From Rhodocyclaceae bacterium (GTDB lineage Bacteria; Pseudomonadota; Gammaproteobacteria; Burkholderiales; Rhodocyclaceae), in NCBI GenBank assembly GCA_016791105.1, contig JAEUNM010000013.1:1-50502 (forward strand): a stretch of 50,502 bases of DNA, written 5' to 3'. This document shows positions 11,323-20,593 of this stretch, piece after piece; within the stretch, counting starts at the first letter, position 1; each line of letters begins with the position of its first letter. Made by a program: the position numbers and the translations under genes. Under the pieces are notes generated by a model, which was given only the letters and a program-made list of their open reading frames with translations, did no database searches and was not told the DNA's origin.

Positions 11323-12546
11323 CTATATGCCGACCAGGTCGCTATTGACGCGCGCAATGAAGTCGTCGAAATTCAGATCGACGTCTTCCATGCTGCCGTT
11401 CAGTTTGGCGGCGTAGTAATAGCGCAGCCATTCCGGGTTGAGCCCCAGTTTGAGCCAGCTTTCGGCGGTGATGAAGGTGCCGCGCGATTTCGACATTTTC
11501 GCGCCATCGACCGTCAGGAAGCCGTGCGCGGCGATGCGGGTGGGCACGCGGTAGCCGGCGTGGTGCAGCATGGCCGGCCAGAACAGCGCATGGAAATACA
11601 GAATGTCCTTGCCGATGAAATGGACCATTTCGGTGCCAGCCGCGGCGGCGGCGCCGGCTTCCGTGAAGGCGGCCAGGTCGATGCCGTTGCCGGCGGCCGC
11701 GCTGCGCGCGGCGAGGTTGCCGAAACTGCCGAAATAGCCTATCGGCGCGTCCAGCCACACATAAAAGTACTTGCCCGGCGCGCCCGGAATTTCAAAACCG
11801 AAATAGGGCGCGTCGCGCGAAATATCCCAGTCGCTCAGTTTGGTTTCGCCTTCTTCGCCCAGCCATTCCTGCATCTTGTTGGCGGCTTCGGGCTGCAGCG
11901 CGCCCGAACTGCGCGTGTAGCGGCGCAGAAAATCCTGGCAACGCGGATCGGACAGGCGGAAAAAGTAGTGCCGCGAAGGGCGTAGTACGGGCGTGGCGCC
12001 GGAAATCGCCGAATAGGGGTTTTTCAGCTCGGCCGGGGTATAGGCGGCGCCGCATACTTCGCAATTGTCGCCGTACTGATCTTTCGCGCCGCACTTGGGG
12101 CACTCGCCCTTGATGTAGCGGTCGGGCAGGAATAACTGTTTCTGCGGGTCGAAATATTGTTCGATGTCGCGCGCTTCGATCAGCCCGGCAGCCTGCAGCT
12201 TGGTGTAGATGTCCTCGCAGTAGGCGCGGTTTTCCGGCGTGTGCGTGCTGTGGTAATTGTCGAACTGCACGCCAAATCCTGAGAAATCGCGCCGGTGTTC
12301 GTCCCATACGCGGGCGATCAGCGCTTCCGGCGTAATGCCTTCCTTTTCGGCGCGCAGCATGACCGGCGTGCCGTGGGTGTCATCCGCGCAAACGTACCAG
12401 CATTCGTGGCCGCGCATTTTCTGGAAGCGCACCCAGATGTCGGTCTGTATGTATTCGACCAGATGGCCCAGGTGGATGGCGCCATTGGCATAGGGCAGGG
12501 CGCTGGTGACAAGTATGCGGCGACGGCCGCTGGGGGACGTATTCAT
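11323..12546 (-). CDS. metG: Methionine-tRNA ligase, catalytic part up to the amber codon
   Basis: A 407-residue product. The class I synthetase core is complete: the HIGH-type motif HLGHL after ALPYANGAI, the zinc-knuckle cysteines in [18 protein letters not shown] (~147-165), and KMSKS in [11 protein letters not shown]. The product ends just as the stem-contact and anticodon-binding domain begins, so alone it should activate methionine but charge tRNA poorly. The ATG at 12544-12546 follows a divergent promoter region shared with apbC. The assignment is certain; whether a functional enzyme results is not. Confidence 0.85.
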   Translation of the reverse strand: MNTSPSGRRRILVTSALPYANGAIHLGHLVEYIQTDIWVRFQKMRGHECWYVCADDTHGTPVMLRAEKEGITPEALIARVWDEHRRDFSGFGVQFDNYHSTHTPENRAYCEDIYTKLQAAGLIEARDIEQYFDPQKQLFLPDRYIKGECPKCGAKDQYGDNCEVCGAAYTPAELKNPYSAISGATPVLRPSRHYFFRLSDPRCQDFLRRYTRSSGALQPEAANKMQEWLGEEGETKLSDWDISRDAPYFGFEIPGAPGKYFYVWLDAPIGYFGSFGNLAARSAAAGNGIDLAAFTEAGAAAAAGTEMVHFIGKDILYFHALFWPAMLHHAGYRVPTRIAAHGFLTVDGAKMSKSRGTFITAESWLKLGLNPEWLRYYYAAKLNGSMEDVDLNFDDFIARVNSDLVGI

Positions 12547-12569
12547 GGACTACCTCGAACGGACCGGGC

Positions 12570-12609
12570 ATTGTAACAAAGCTCTGACTGGCCCCGGCCG
12601 AGCTACAAT
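12570..12609. promoter_or_regulatory. Divergent metG/apbC promoter region
   Basis: The 104-bp gap between the divergent metG and apbC starts contains TACAAT on the plus strand (12604-12609, facing apbC) and TACAAT on the minus strand (12570-12575, facing metG). Neither has a good -35 at 16-18 bp, so only the -10 boxes are supported. Confidence 0.35.
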
Positions 12610-12650
12610 GTGAGGCTTCCCTTACGGATTCTGCATCAGGAGCATTCAAC

Positions 12651-13739
12651 ATGGCGGTGACCGAACAACAAGTACAGGCCGCGCTCAAGGAAGTCATCGA
12701 TCCCAATACCGGCAGGGATTTGACCAGCTCCCGCGCGGTGCGCAACGTGCGCATAGACGGCGCGGACATTGCGCTCGACGTGGAACTTGGTTACCCCGCC
12801 AAAAGCCAGATCGACCCGATACGCCGCATGGTGATCCAGAGCCTGAAGGCGCTGCCCGGTGCCGGCAACGTGAGCGCCAACGTGTATCAGAAAATCGTTG
12901 CGCATTCGGTGCAGCGCGGCGTGAAACGGGTGCCGGGCGTCAAGAACATCATTGCGATTGCGTCCGGCAAGGGCGGCGTGGGCAAAAGCACCACCGCCGT
13001 CAATGTCGCGCTGGCGATGGCGGCCGAAGGCGCGCGGGTGGGCATACTCGATGCCGATATTTACGGGCCGTCGCAGCCGCAAATGTTGGGCATTACGGGC
13101 CGTCCCAACGCCACTGACGAGAAAACCCTGGAGCCCATGGAAGCCTGGGGCGTGCAGGCGATGTCCATCGGTTTTCTGATCGACGTGGATACGCCCATGG
13201 TGTGGCGCGGGCCCATGGTTACCTCGGCGCTCGAACAATTGCTGAACGACACCGGCTGGAACGACCTGGATTACCTCATCGTCGATATGCCGCCCGGCAC
13301 CGGCGACATCCAGCTCACGCTGTCGCAAAAGGTGCCCGTGACGGGTGCCGTGATCGTCACCACGCCGCAGGACATCGCGCTGCTCGACGCCCGCAAGGGC
13401 CTGAAAATGTTCGAGAAGGTGGGTATTCCGATATTGGGTATCGTGGAAAACATGAGCGTTCACATCTGCCCGAACTGCGGCCACGAAAGCCATATTTTCG
13501 GTTCCGGCGGTGCCGCCCGCATGGGTGCCGATTATGAAGTCGAGGTGCTGGGGCATTTGCCGCTCGACCTGGCCATACGCGAACAGGCCGATTCGGGCCA
13601 CCCGACCGTGGTGGCCGATCCGGACGGGCGCGTGGCCGCCATTTACCGCGAAATTGCGCGCCTCATCGGCGTCAAGGTGGCCGAAAAGGCGCGCGACATG
13701 AGTGCGCGCTTTCCCAGCATCGTGGTGCAGAACACCTGA
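12651..13739 (+). CDS. apbC: Mrp/ApbC-type iron-sulfur cluster carrier ATPase
   Basis: A 362-residue P-loop protein. The N-terminal ~90 residues form the MIP18/DUF59 domain (VIDPNTGRDL). Then comes the deviant Walker A GKGGVGKST (~106-114), the DADIYGPSQP switch, and the YLIVDMPPGTGDIQLTLSQ segment. The CPNC pair (~265), which holds a bridging [4Fe-4S] cluster between two subunits, is present. It delivers clusters to apoproteins in the cytosol. It is divergent from metG, a common betaproteobacterial arrangement. The gene is complete and typical, and a palindromic terminator follows. Confidence 0.93.
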   Translation: MAVTEQQVQAALKEVIDPNTGRDLTSSRAVRNVRIDGADIALDVELGYPAKSQIDPIRRMVIQSLKALPGAGNVSANVYQKIVAHSVQRGVKRVPGVKNIIAIASGKGGVGKSTTAVNVALAMAAEGARVGILDADIYGPSQPQMLGITGRPNATDEKTLEPMEAWGVQAMSIGFLIDVDTPMVWRGPMVTSALEQLLNDTGWNDLDYLIVDMPPGTGDIQLTLSQKVPVTGAVIVTTPQDIALLDARKGLKMFEKVGIPILGIVENMSVHICPNCGHESHIFGSGGAARMGADYEVEVLGHLPLDLAIREQADSGHPTVVADPDGRVAAIYREIARLIGVKVAEKARDMSARFPSIVVQNT

Positions 13740-13778
13740 TCCGGTTGCGCCGCGCTAGCGGCTGAGCTGTCACGAAAA

Positions 13779-13804
13779 AGGCCGCGCTCGTAAGGGCGCG
13801 GCCT
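13779..13804. terminator. Bidirectional Rho-independent terminator
   Basis: A perfect 9-bp stem (AGGCCGCGC with its complement) around an 8-nt loop lies between the convergent apbC and the minus-strand gene ending at 13848. Reading on the minus strand, the stem is followed by a TTTTT run, so it best serves that gene. On the plus side the tail is ATTCATTT, a weaker signal. Confidence 0.8.
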
Positions 13805-13847
13805 ATTCATTTGCGGCGCCCTGGCGGACGCCGCAAGCTCACAGGGT

Positions 13848-15203
13848 TCAGGCGTGTTTCCAGTGGAACCAGGATTTCCAGCGCCCGCGCTTGGCATTGC
13901 CGGACGCGGCTTTGTAATCCCGCGCGATGCGGGCGATGGCCTCGGTGCGGACGTTGTCGGCTTTCACGCCGGGTGGCGTGGACGCTGTTTCGACGATGCG
14001 CATGCGCTTTTCGTCGGCGCTCATGCCCATCACGCGGTACAGCACGGCCAGATGGCTGGCCGCGCAGCGCGCTGCTTCCAGCGTCAGTTTGGGCGACTCC
14101 AGCGCGCGCAGGAAATATTCCGCCGCACGCGCGACGTCGCCGCGCGCATAGGCGGCCTGTCCGCGGAAACTCCAGGCACCGGATTCGTAACTGTCGGTCA
14201 GGCCCTTTTCTAGTGCCTGCGCGAACAGGGTGTCGGCGTGCGCACAGTCCTGCTGGTGCAGCGAAGCCAGCGCCAGATGAAAGTCATCCGCGCCCGGCCC
14301 GCCATCGGAGCCGATGTTGCTGAAAGTTTTGCGCACGTGGATGTCGCCCGAACGCGGAATTGGCGCAAAGCTCATTTCGTGGCCGGCAGCAAGCGCGTAT
14401 AGCTGCGGCGATTCGCGTTTTTCGTAAATTTTGAGCGTGGCCTCTTCGGGCATGATGTTGGAGCGCTCGGTGAGCATGCCGCGCGCCAGCAGCAGTATGC
14501 CCAGTATCACGGTTACGCCCATCACGCCGGTGACCAACCAGAATTTGAGGTTCTCCGCACGGTGGGCGGGGTGGTCCTGAACGGCCTTGCGCACCGCTTC
14601 GTTATCCGGCGTGAGCGCATTGTTGTTGATCGGTACGATGCGGCCGGGGACTTCCAACACCAGTTTTTCCGGCACCGTGCCTTCGGTTTCGAATATGAGG
14701 CACAGGCGCAACTGGCGCGCGTTGGTCATGAATAGCGGGGGCGCGTCGGCCTCGTCGCGATCGAGCTGCAGCGCGCCGCCCCCCTCCAGATCGACGTGCA
14801 TCGAACTGCCCATGGGCAGGCGCGTGGACATGTAGGTGCACAGTTTGGTCGGTGTTTCGCTGCCCACCGCAACGGCGGTTTCGCGCCACAACCGGCCGCG
14901 TTCGTCCACGCTCGAAATCGCGATATCGGACATTTTGAAGGGGCCGAATACGGAACCTTCTTCTATCGCCAGGGTGCCGCGGACTTCGACCAAATCCTTG
15001 CCCGGCGGGGCGTTGTGGTCGAACGGGGTGCCGCGGTCGAATTCCTTGTACGACTTGACTGCCGTGACCTGGGTGTTGTCCAGCAGCCAGCGCGCCTGCG
15101 CCCACGCACTGGCCTGACCCAGCGTGACGCAGATGGCGAACCAGGCCAGCAATTGCAGGCTGCGCCGCCAGGCTGAAACTTGGGGATGAAAGTGCGTTCT
15201 CAT
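13848..15203 (-). CDS. Exported/membrane protein with C-terminal helical repeats, function unknown
   Basis: A 451-residue protein that I do not recognise. The ATG at 15201-15203 begins a signal peptide (basic start, LQLLAWFAICVTLGQ core, AWAQA cleavage). Residues ~37-215 form a probably beta-rich periplasmic part. A single membrane helix follows at ~221-240 (FWLVTGVMGVTVILGILLLA). The cytoplasmic remainder contains a region at ~310-410 with Ala-rich paired helices (FHLALASLHQQ, FRGQAAYARGDVARAAEYFL) that look like TPR or Sel1-type repeats. The architecture resembles a bitopic sensor or scaffold. It is convergent with apbC and divergent from the hydrolase gene, so it stands as a single-gene unit. 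Confidence 0.75.
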   Translation of the reverse strand: MRTHFHPQVSAWRRSLQLLAWFAICVTLGQASAWAQARWLLDNTQVTAVKSYKEFDRGTPFDHNAPPGKDLVEVRGTLAIEEGSVFGPFKMSDIAISSVDERGRLWRETAVAVGSETPTKLCTYMSTRLPMGSSMHVDLEGGGALQLDRDEADAPPLFMTNARQLRLCLIFETEGTVPEKLVLEVPGRIVPINNNALTPDNEAVRKAVQDHPAHRAENLKFWLVTGVMGVTVILGILLLARGMLTERSNIMPEEATLKIYEKRESPQLYALAAGHEMSFAPIPRSGDIHVRKTFSNIGSDGGPGADDFHLALASLHQQDCAHADTLFAQALEKGLTDSYESGAWSFRGQAAYARGDVARAAEYFLRALESPKLTLEAARCAASHLAVLYRVMGMSADEKRMRIVETASTPPGVKADNVRTEAIARIARDYKAASGNAKRGRWKSWFHWKHA

Positions 15204-15383
15204 GTCGGTCTTTTCGCTTAGTAAATCAAAAACATATTTGGTGCGGCGTGGCGCCGTCGGTGCGGCCGCGCTGCGTGGCGTGAAACCTGCGCCCAGGCAA
15301 CTGTGTACAATCCGCCGGCTCCGGCTTACCGGCATTCCGGCCGCCCGCTCGGGCGGCGCTGAAATTTTTCATTTTGAGCCACC

Positions 15384-16349
15384 ATGTCCCTGCATCCCCA
15401 ATCAATTGCCTTTCTGGAGATGATCCATCGCCCTGGCGCACGCCCCTTCCACGAACTGGGGGTGGCCGAAGCACGGCGTGAATCACGCAAGCTGTACTTC
15501 GCATTTCGGCAACCGCGGCGCGAAACTGTAATGCTGCGCGACCTTGTAATCGATCGCCCCGGCGCGCCCATGGACGCGCGCCTGTATCGTCCGGACGAAC
15601 TTGCCGGCACACTGCCGGTGCTGCTGTTTTTTCACGGCGGCGGCTGGACCGTCGGCGATCTGGACTGCTATGACAGCACCTGCAGCGAACTGGCGCACCA
15701 GGCCGGCTGTGCCGTGCTGTCGGTGGACTACAGGCTGGCGCCGGAACACCCGTTTCCGGCCGCGGTCGACGACGCCTGTTACGCGCTGTCCTGGCTGGCG
15801 GATCACGCGCCTTCGCTGTCGGTTGACGCGGCGCGCATCGCCGTCGGTGGCGACAGCGCGGGCGGCAACCTGGCCGCAGTAGCGGCGCTTCATGCGCGCG
15901 ACAGCGGTGGCCCTCCCGTCTGCCTGCAGCTTTTGATCTATCCGTCCACGGACCAGCGCGGCGAACGCCCTTCGCACCAGCGCTATGCCGAAAATCATTT
16001 GCTCACACAGTCTACGATACGTCATTTCCAGCAGTGCTATATGCCGAAAATTACCGACTATACGGACTGGAGAGCCTCGCCGCTACTCGCGGGGCACCTT
16101 TCTGGTTTGCCGCCGGCATATATTCTTTTGGCATCGCACGATCCCATCGCCGATGACGGCGCGGCATACGCCGAACGCCTGCAACGCGAGGGCTGCGAAG
16201 TAGATCTGGTCGTGTACGAAGGCATGATCCACGGATTTTTCGCGCTCGACCGCGTGTTCGATACTGCAGCGGTCGCCATGCGTGGCGCAGCGCGTGCCCT
16301 GGCCGGCGCATTTGCCGGCGCCTCGATTGTCGCCAACCGGAAGGAGTAG
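15384..16349 (+). CDS. Alpha/beta hydrolase of the hormone-sensitive-lipase family
   Basis: A 321-residue esterase/lipase. The oxyanion-hole motif HGGGW is at 84-88, the nucleophile Ser158 is in GGDSAGG, the acid is Asp253 in ASHDPIADD, and the base is His283 in MIHGFF. The catalytic triad is complete. The family hydrolyses short to medium acyl esters in the cytoplasm, and no signal peptide is seen. The natural substrate is unknown. The stop is only 5 bp before the next gene, so the two are co-transcribed and may feed the exporter genes downstream. Confidence 0.88.
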   Translation: MSLHPQSIAFLEMIHRPGARPFHELGVAEARRESRKLYFAFRQPRRETVMLRDLVIDRPGAPMDARLYRPDELAGTLPVLLFFHGGGWTVGDLDCYDSTCSELAHQAGCAVLSVDYRLAPEHPFPAAVDDACYALSWLADHAPSLSVDAARIAVGGDSAGGNLAAVAALHARDSGGPPVCLQLLIYPSTDQRGERPSHQRYAENHLLTQSTIRHFQQCYMPKITDYTDWRASPLLAGHLSGLPPAYILLASHDPIADDGAAYAERLQREGCEVDLVVYEGMIHGFFALDRVFDTAAVAMRGAARALAGAFAGASIVANRKE

Positions 16350-16354
16350 CCCAA

Positions 16355-17404
16355 GTGCAACGTCGCAATTTTTTGCGCTTAGGCGCCGCCGCAGCGGCGG
16401 CTGCCGTGCTCCGGCGCGCTTCCGCTGCTACAAACGGTGCCGATGCCGTGCCCTGGCGCAGTTTTGAAGTGCGCTATGAAGTCGAGCTTGCCGGGGATGG
16501 CCCGGCGACGCTGTGGATTCCTTTGCCGCAGGATGCGCCCGGCTGGCAAACCGCGCTGGCAACCCGGTATGAAGGTAATTTTTCCCAAGCCGGCATCCAT
16601 CGCGACGCGAAATACGGCGCGCGCATGTTTGCCGCGCGCTGGGAGGGCGAGGGCGCGCGCCACGCCATCGTGACGACGCACGCGATGACTTGCGACCGTG
16701 CCGCGCCGGCCGCTCCCGCGGCGGGCGAAAATCCGGATTTGTATCTGCTGCCCACGCCGCACATGCCGCTGGACGGGGTGGTGCGGGAACGCTCGCGCGA
16801 AATCACGCGCGGTCTGCACGACCCCATGCAGTGCGCGCAGGCCGTGTATGAGTGGGTGGTCGACAACACCTTTCGCGAGCCCAAGGTGCTGGGCTGCGGC
16901 ACCGGCGACATCAAGGCCATGCTGGAAAACGGCACGCTGGGCGGCAAGTGCGCCGACATCAATGCGCTATTCGTCGGCTTGCTGCGCGCGGCCGGCGTGC
17001 CGGCGCGCGAGGTGTATGGCCTGCGCGTGGCGGATTCGCGGCAGTTCAAAAGCCTCGGCAAAAGCGGGGATGTCAGCCGGGCGCAGCACTGCCGGGCGGA
17101 GTTTTTCGTCGCTGGGCGCGGCTGGGTCGCGGCCGATCCGGCCGACGTGCGCAAGGCGGTGCTGGAAGAAAATCTGCCCGTTGATGATGCGCGCGTGGCC
17201 GCGCTGCGCAAAAAATTGTTCGGCCAATGGGAAATGAATTGGGTCGCATTCAATAGCGCGCGCGATTTCACGCTGGTACCGGATGCCGGCGAGCGCGTGA
17301 ACTATCTGATGTACCCCAATGTGCGAGACGCACGCGGTTTGCGCGAAGGACTGGTGCCGGACAAATTTTCCTATCGCATCAGTGCGCGGGAATTGAACGT
17401 CTGA
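16355..17404 (+). CDS. Tat-exported transglutaminase-like cysteine protein
   Basis: A 349-residue protein starting at a GTG, with a twin-arginine leader (RRNFLRLGAAAAAAAVLRR). The C-terminal half is a transglutaminase-like fold with a plausible triad: Cys199 in GGKCADINALFVGLLRAAG, His245 in QHCRAEFF and Asp261 in WVAADPAD. Bacterial members act as peptidases or peptide-bond-forming enzymes. Tat export means it folds before crossing into the periplasm. It lies 5 bp after the hydrolase gene and 92 bp before the adaptor of an ABC exporter, suggesting a role in processing something at the cell envelope. The precise reaction is unknown. Confidence 0.82.
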   Translation: MQRRNFLRLGAAAAAAAVLRRASAATNGADAVPWRSFEVRYEVELAGDGPATLWIPLPQDAPGWQTALATRYEGNFSQAGIHRDAKYGARMFAARWEGEGARHAIVTTHAMTCDRAAPAAPAAGENPDLYLLPTPHMPLDGVVRERSREITRGLHDPMQCAQAVYEWVVDNTFREPKVLGCGTGDIKAMLENGTLGGKCADINALFVGLLRAAGVPAREVYGLRVADSRQFKSLGKSGDVSRAQHCRAEFFVAGRGWVAADPADVRKAVLEENLPVDDARVAALRKKLFGQWEMNWVAFNSARDFTLVPDAGERVNYLMYPNVRDARGLREGLVPDKFSYRISARELNV

Positions 17405-17496
17405 TCCGTGCCGCCGCATTCGATCGCCGTGTTCGGGCGCGGCCACGCCACGCTGTCACGCCCGCCCCGCTTACAAGCCAGGTCTGAAGCGCACGC

Positions 17497-18711
17497 ATGA
17501 CGGACAATCTGAACCAACTGAAAATCGATCGCAGCGCGGTGCGGCGCCGCCGCGCGCCCTACCGCGGCTGGTTGATTGCGGCACTGCTGCTGGTGCTGGT
17601 GGGAACGGCGCTGTGGTGGCACCGGCGTAGCGCGCCGGTGAGTGTGGAAACGACGTCGGTGTCCACCGCCTATCCCTACCAGGCCCTGGCCGTGCTCAAT
17701 GCGACCGGCTACGTGGTCGCCAACCGCAAGGCGGCGGTCGGCTCCAAAGCCACCGGCCGCCTCGAATGGCTGGGCGTGCAGGAAGGCAGTACGGCGAAAC
17801 AGGGCGAGGTGATTGCGCGGCTGGAATCGCGCGACGTGAGCGCCCAGGCCGACCAGGCGCGCGCCAACGTGGGGGTGGCAAAAGCCGCCATCAATCAGGC
17901 GCGGGCCGAACTGGTTGACGCCAGTGCGGCATTCCGGCGCGCGCAAGAGTTGGCGCAGAAACAGTTCATCGCGCCGGCGCAGGTCGATAGCGCGGCAGCA
18001 CGCCACCGTCGCGCCCAGGCTGCCGTGGCCAGTGCCGAAGCGGCGGCGACTGCCGCTGAAGCGAATTTCCGCGCGGCCCAGGTGGCGTTCGAACAAACCA
18101 ATATCCGCGCGCCCTTCGACGGTACCGTGCTGACCAAAAACGCCAACGTGGGTGACAACATCACGCCTTTTTCGGCGGCGGCAGATACCAAGGGCGCGGT
18201 GGTCACCATGGCCGACATGAGTACGCTGGAGGTGGAGGCCGACGTGTCGGAATCCAGTCTGGCGAAAATCAGTCCGGGCGGGGCCTGCGAAATTCAGTTC
18301 GACGCCTTCCCGGAACTGCGCCTGCGCGGCGAAGTGAGCCGCATCGTGCCTACCGTCGATAGGGCCAAGGCCTCGGTTTTGACCAAGGTGAAATTCATTG
18401 AGCGCGACCCGCGCGTGCTGCCCGACATGAGCGTCAAAGTGGCTTTCCTGTCGCGCCCGGCTGCGGCCGACGATGTGCGTGCGCGGGTGGTGGTGCATGC
18501 CGCCGCGCTGGTTGAGCGCGACGGCGGGGCGGGTGTATTTGCGGTTGAAAACGGCACGGCGCGTTACGTGCGCGTCTCGCCCGGTGCGCGCATCGATGAG
18601 CTGGTCGAACTGGCCGGCGACGCCGGCGGGCTGAAGCCGGGCGACAAGGTGGTGATGCGCGCGGACGCGGGCCTGCGCGACGGTCAGGCGGTTACGGCGG
18701 CAAAAAAATGA
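17497..18711 (+). CDS. Periplasmic adaptor (HlyD/MacA-like) of an ABC exporter
   Basis: A 404-residue membrane-fusion protein. A short basic N-terminus and one signal anchor (GWLIAALLLVLVGTALWW) are followed by a lipoyl-like half, an Ala/Glu/Gln-rich coiled coil at ~105-200, the second lipoyl half (IRAPFDGTVL.KNANVGDNI) and beta-barrel domains with a VLPDMSVKV segment. Such adaptors link an inner-membrane ABC transporter to the outer membrane. The stop overlaps the next start in an ATGA, giving tight coupling to the ATPase. No outer-membrane channel gene is in the window, so a general TolC-type partner would be needed. Confidence 0.88.
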   Translation: MTDNLNQLKIDRSAVRRRRAPYRGWLIAALLLVLVGTALWWHRRSAPVSVETTSVSTAYPYQALAVLNATGYVVANRKAAVGSKATGRLEWLGVQEGSTAKQGEVIARLESRDVSAQADQARANVGVAKAAINQARAELVDASAAFRRAQELAQKQFIAPAQVDSAAARHRRAQAAVASAEAAATAAEANFRAAQVAFEQTNIRAPFDGTVLTKNANVGDNITPFSAAADTKGAVVTMADMSTLEVEADVSESSLAKISPGGACEIQFDAFPELRLRGEVSRIVPTVDRAKASVLTKVKFIERDPRVLPDMSVKVAFLSRPAAADDVRARVVVHAAALVERDGGAGVFAVENGTARYVRVSPGARIDELVELAGDAGGLKPGDKVVMRADAGLRDGQAVTAAKK

Positions 18712-19430
18712 GCGAGGCGCCCGCGGTACGCCTGGTCGAAGTGCACAAGGCCTACCGGCGCGGCGCGCAGCGCGTGCCGGTGCTGGCCGGCATTACTTTC
18801 GACATCGCGGCGGGCGAATTTCTGGCGCTGATGGGGCCGTCCGGATCGGGCAAAAGCACGCTGCTCAATCTGATCGCCGGCATAGACCAAGCCGATTCCG
18901 GTGACGTGATCGTGGCCGGCGAAAATTTGGCCCGGCTGCCGGAACGCCTTCTGGCCGACTGGCGCGCCACCCACGTGGGCTTCATTTTCCAGTTCTACAA
19001 CCTGATGCCTGTGCTCACGGCATACGAAAACGTCCAGTTGCCGCTGCTTCTGACCGATTTGCCGCGGCGCGAGCGGCGTGCCCATGTCGAACACGCCCTG
19101 TCCCTGGTGGGACTGGCTGACCGCATGAGCCACTATCCGAACGAATTGTCCGGCGGCCAGCAGCAGCGCGTGGCGATTGCGCGCGCCCTGATTACCGACC
19201 CGCCGCTCATCGTGGCCGACGAACCTACCGGTGACCTGGACCGCGAATCGGCCGCCGACGTACTGCACATGATGCAGGCGCTGAACCGCGAACTGGGCAA
19301 AACCATCATCATGGTGACGCACGACCAGCGCGCCGCCGATCACGCCCACAGCATCATGCGGCTGGACAAGGGCGTGCTGTGGTCCAACCCGGATGACGCC
19401 GCCGCGGTGCAGCCGGCCGGGCAGGGCTGA
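18708..19430 (+). CDS. ABC transporter ATP-binding protein (MacB/LolD type)
   Basis: A 240-residue ATPase. Walker A is GPSGSGKST (43-51), followed by a Q-loop in FQFYNLMPVLTAYENV, the signature LSGGQQQRVAIARAL, Walker B LIVADEPTGDLD and an H-loop in MVTHD. The YNLMPVLTAYENVQLPL segment is typical of the MacB/LolD/FtsE group that powers type VII ABC mechanotransmission rather than substrate passage through the membrane. It overlaps the adaptor by 4 bp and is 2 bp from the first permease gene. Confidence 0.93.
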   Translation: MSEAPAVRLVEVHKAYRRGAQRVPVLAGITFDIAAGEFLALMGPSGSGKSTLLNLIAGIDQADSGDVIVAGENLARLPERLLADWRATHVGFIFQFYNLMPVLTAYENVQLPLLLTDLPRRERRAHVEHALSLVGLADRMSHYPNELSGGQQQRVAIARALITDPPLIVADEPTGDLDRESAADVLHMMQALNRELGKTIIMVTHDQRAADHAHSIMRLDKGVLWSNPDDAAAVQPAGQG

Positions 19431-19432
19431 AG

Positions 19433-20593
19433 GTGTTTCTGCTCGGCATGGTGTGGCGCAACGCCTGGCGGCACAAGCTGCGCAGCGCGCTCACGCTGCT
19501 GGGCCTGGTGGTGGCGCTGCTGGCTTTCGGACTGCTGCTCACGGTGGTGGATGCCTGGTACCAGGGCGTCAATGCATCCTCCGACAAGCGCCTGGTGACG
19601 CGCCACAAGGTATCGCTGGTATTTACGCTGCCGCAAAATTACCTCGGCAAGATACGCGCCGTGGATGGCGTGCGCCTCACCACCTACGAGAACTGGTTCG
19701 GCGGCATCTACAAGGAGCCGAAAAATTTCTTTCCGCAATTTGCTGTCGATGCGCGCACCTATCTGCAGGTGTATCCGGAATTTCGCCTGACGGACGCCGA
19801 GCGCGACGCCTTCCTGCGCGACCGCAAGGGCGCCATCGTGGGGCGCCGCACGGCGGAAAATTACGGACTCAAGGTGGGCGACAACATCACCTTGAAGGGG
19901 ACGATTTTCCCCGGCGAGTGGAATTTCGTGCTGCGCGGCATCTATAGCGGCGGGCGCGAATCCACCGACGAGTCGCTGTTCTTTTTCCACTGGGAATATC
20001 TGGACGAAACCGTGCGCCAGCGCTATGGCGGGCGCCGCACGGCGCAGATCGGCCTGTTCGTGAGCGAAGTCGAGGACGCCGACGACATTGCGCGCATCGC
20101 CCAGACCATAGACGCCCAGTTCGCCAATTCCCATGCCGAAACACGCAGCGAAACGGAAAAGTCGTTTCAGCTCGGCTTCGTGGCGATGAGCGAAGCCCTG
20201 GTGGCGGCGATACGCGCGGTGTCCTATCTGGTCATCCTGATCATTCTGGCCGTGATGGCCAATACGATGGCCATGACGGCACGCGAGCGGCGCGCGGAAT
20301 ATGCCACCTTGCGTGCGCTGGGTTTCGCGCCGCCTTTTCTGGCAGCGCTCATATTTGCCGAATCCTTGTTGCTGGCTCTGGCCGGCGGTGTGCTGGCGGT
20401 CGTGCTCACCTATCCGGTGGCGGCGTTTTTCGGCGCTGCGGTGAGCAAGTTCATTCCGCATTTCGTGGTCGGGCCGCAAACCCCGCTGCTGCAGATGGCC
20501 GCGGCGCTGGCGGTGGGCCTGCTGGCAGCCTTCATCCCGGCCTGGCGCGCCGCGCGGGTGAATATCGTGAGCGGACTGCGGGCGGTGGCATGA
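19433..20593 (+). CDS. ABC transporter permease, FtsX/MacB family (first)
   Basis: A 386-residue permease with a GTG start. One N-terminal membrane helix (ALTLLGLVVALLAFGLLL) is followed by a ~200-residue periplasmic domain and three C-terminal helices, with the FtsX-type motif ERRAEYATLRALGF between them. This is the topology of MacB/LolCE-type subunits, which use ATP hydrolysis to move the periplasmic domain. The ATGA overlap with the second permease gene implies that the two form a heterodimer served by the single ATPase upstream. Confidence 0.9.
   Translation: MFLLGMVWRNAWRHKLRSALTLLGLVVALLAFGLLLTVVDAWYQGVNASSDKRLVTRHKVSLVFTLPQNYLGKIRAVDGVRLTTYENWFGGIYKEPKNFFPQFAVDARTYLQVYPEFRLTDAERDAFLRDRKGAIVGRRTAENYGLKVGDNITLKGTIFPGEWNFVLRGIYSGGRESTDESLFFFHWEYLDETVRQRYGGRRTAQIGLFVSEVEDADDIARIAQTIDAQFANSHAETRSETEKSFQLGFVAMSEALVAAIRAVSYLVILIILAVMANTMAMTARERRAEYATLRALGFAPPFLAALIFAESLLLALAGGVLAVVLTYPVAAFFGAAVSKFIPHFVVGPQTPLLQMAAALAVGLLAAFIPAWRAARVNIVSGLRAVA

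Larger units (their letters stand above)
10435..12546 (-). pseudogene. metG: Methionine-tRNA ligase gene interrupted by an in-frame amber codon
   Basis: Read through, the locus is 704 codons including stops, the normal length of a betaproteobacterial MetRS with a C-terminal tRNA-binding domain. Codon 408 (11323-11325) is TAG. The frame is unchanged on both sides: NSDLVG, then I-stop-I, then [13 protein letters not shown]. The family has NSDLVGKYxNI here, so Lys became Ile (ATA) and Tyr became TAG, two changes in adjacent codons. The frame then stays open to a TAA at 10435. MetRS is essential, so this is either a sequence error, a recent loss covered by a second copy elsewhere, or an unusual expression mechanism. 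The two halves are listed separately. Confidence 0.8.

Noticed and set aside
11323..11325. TAG reassigned as a sense codon in this genome
   Set aside because: TAG is the natural stop of the site-2 protease, DUF721 and secA genes here, so general reassignment is excluded.
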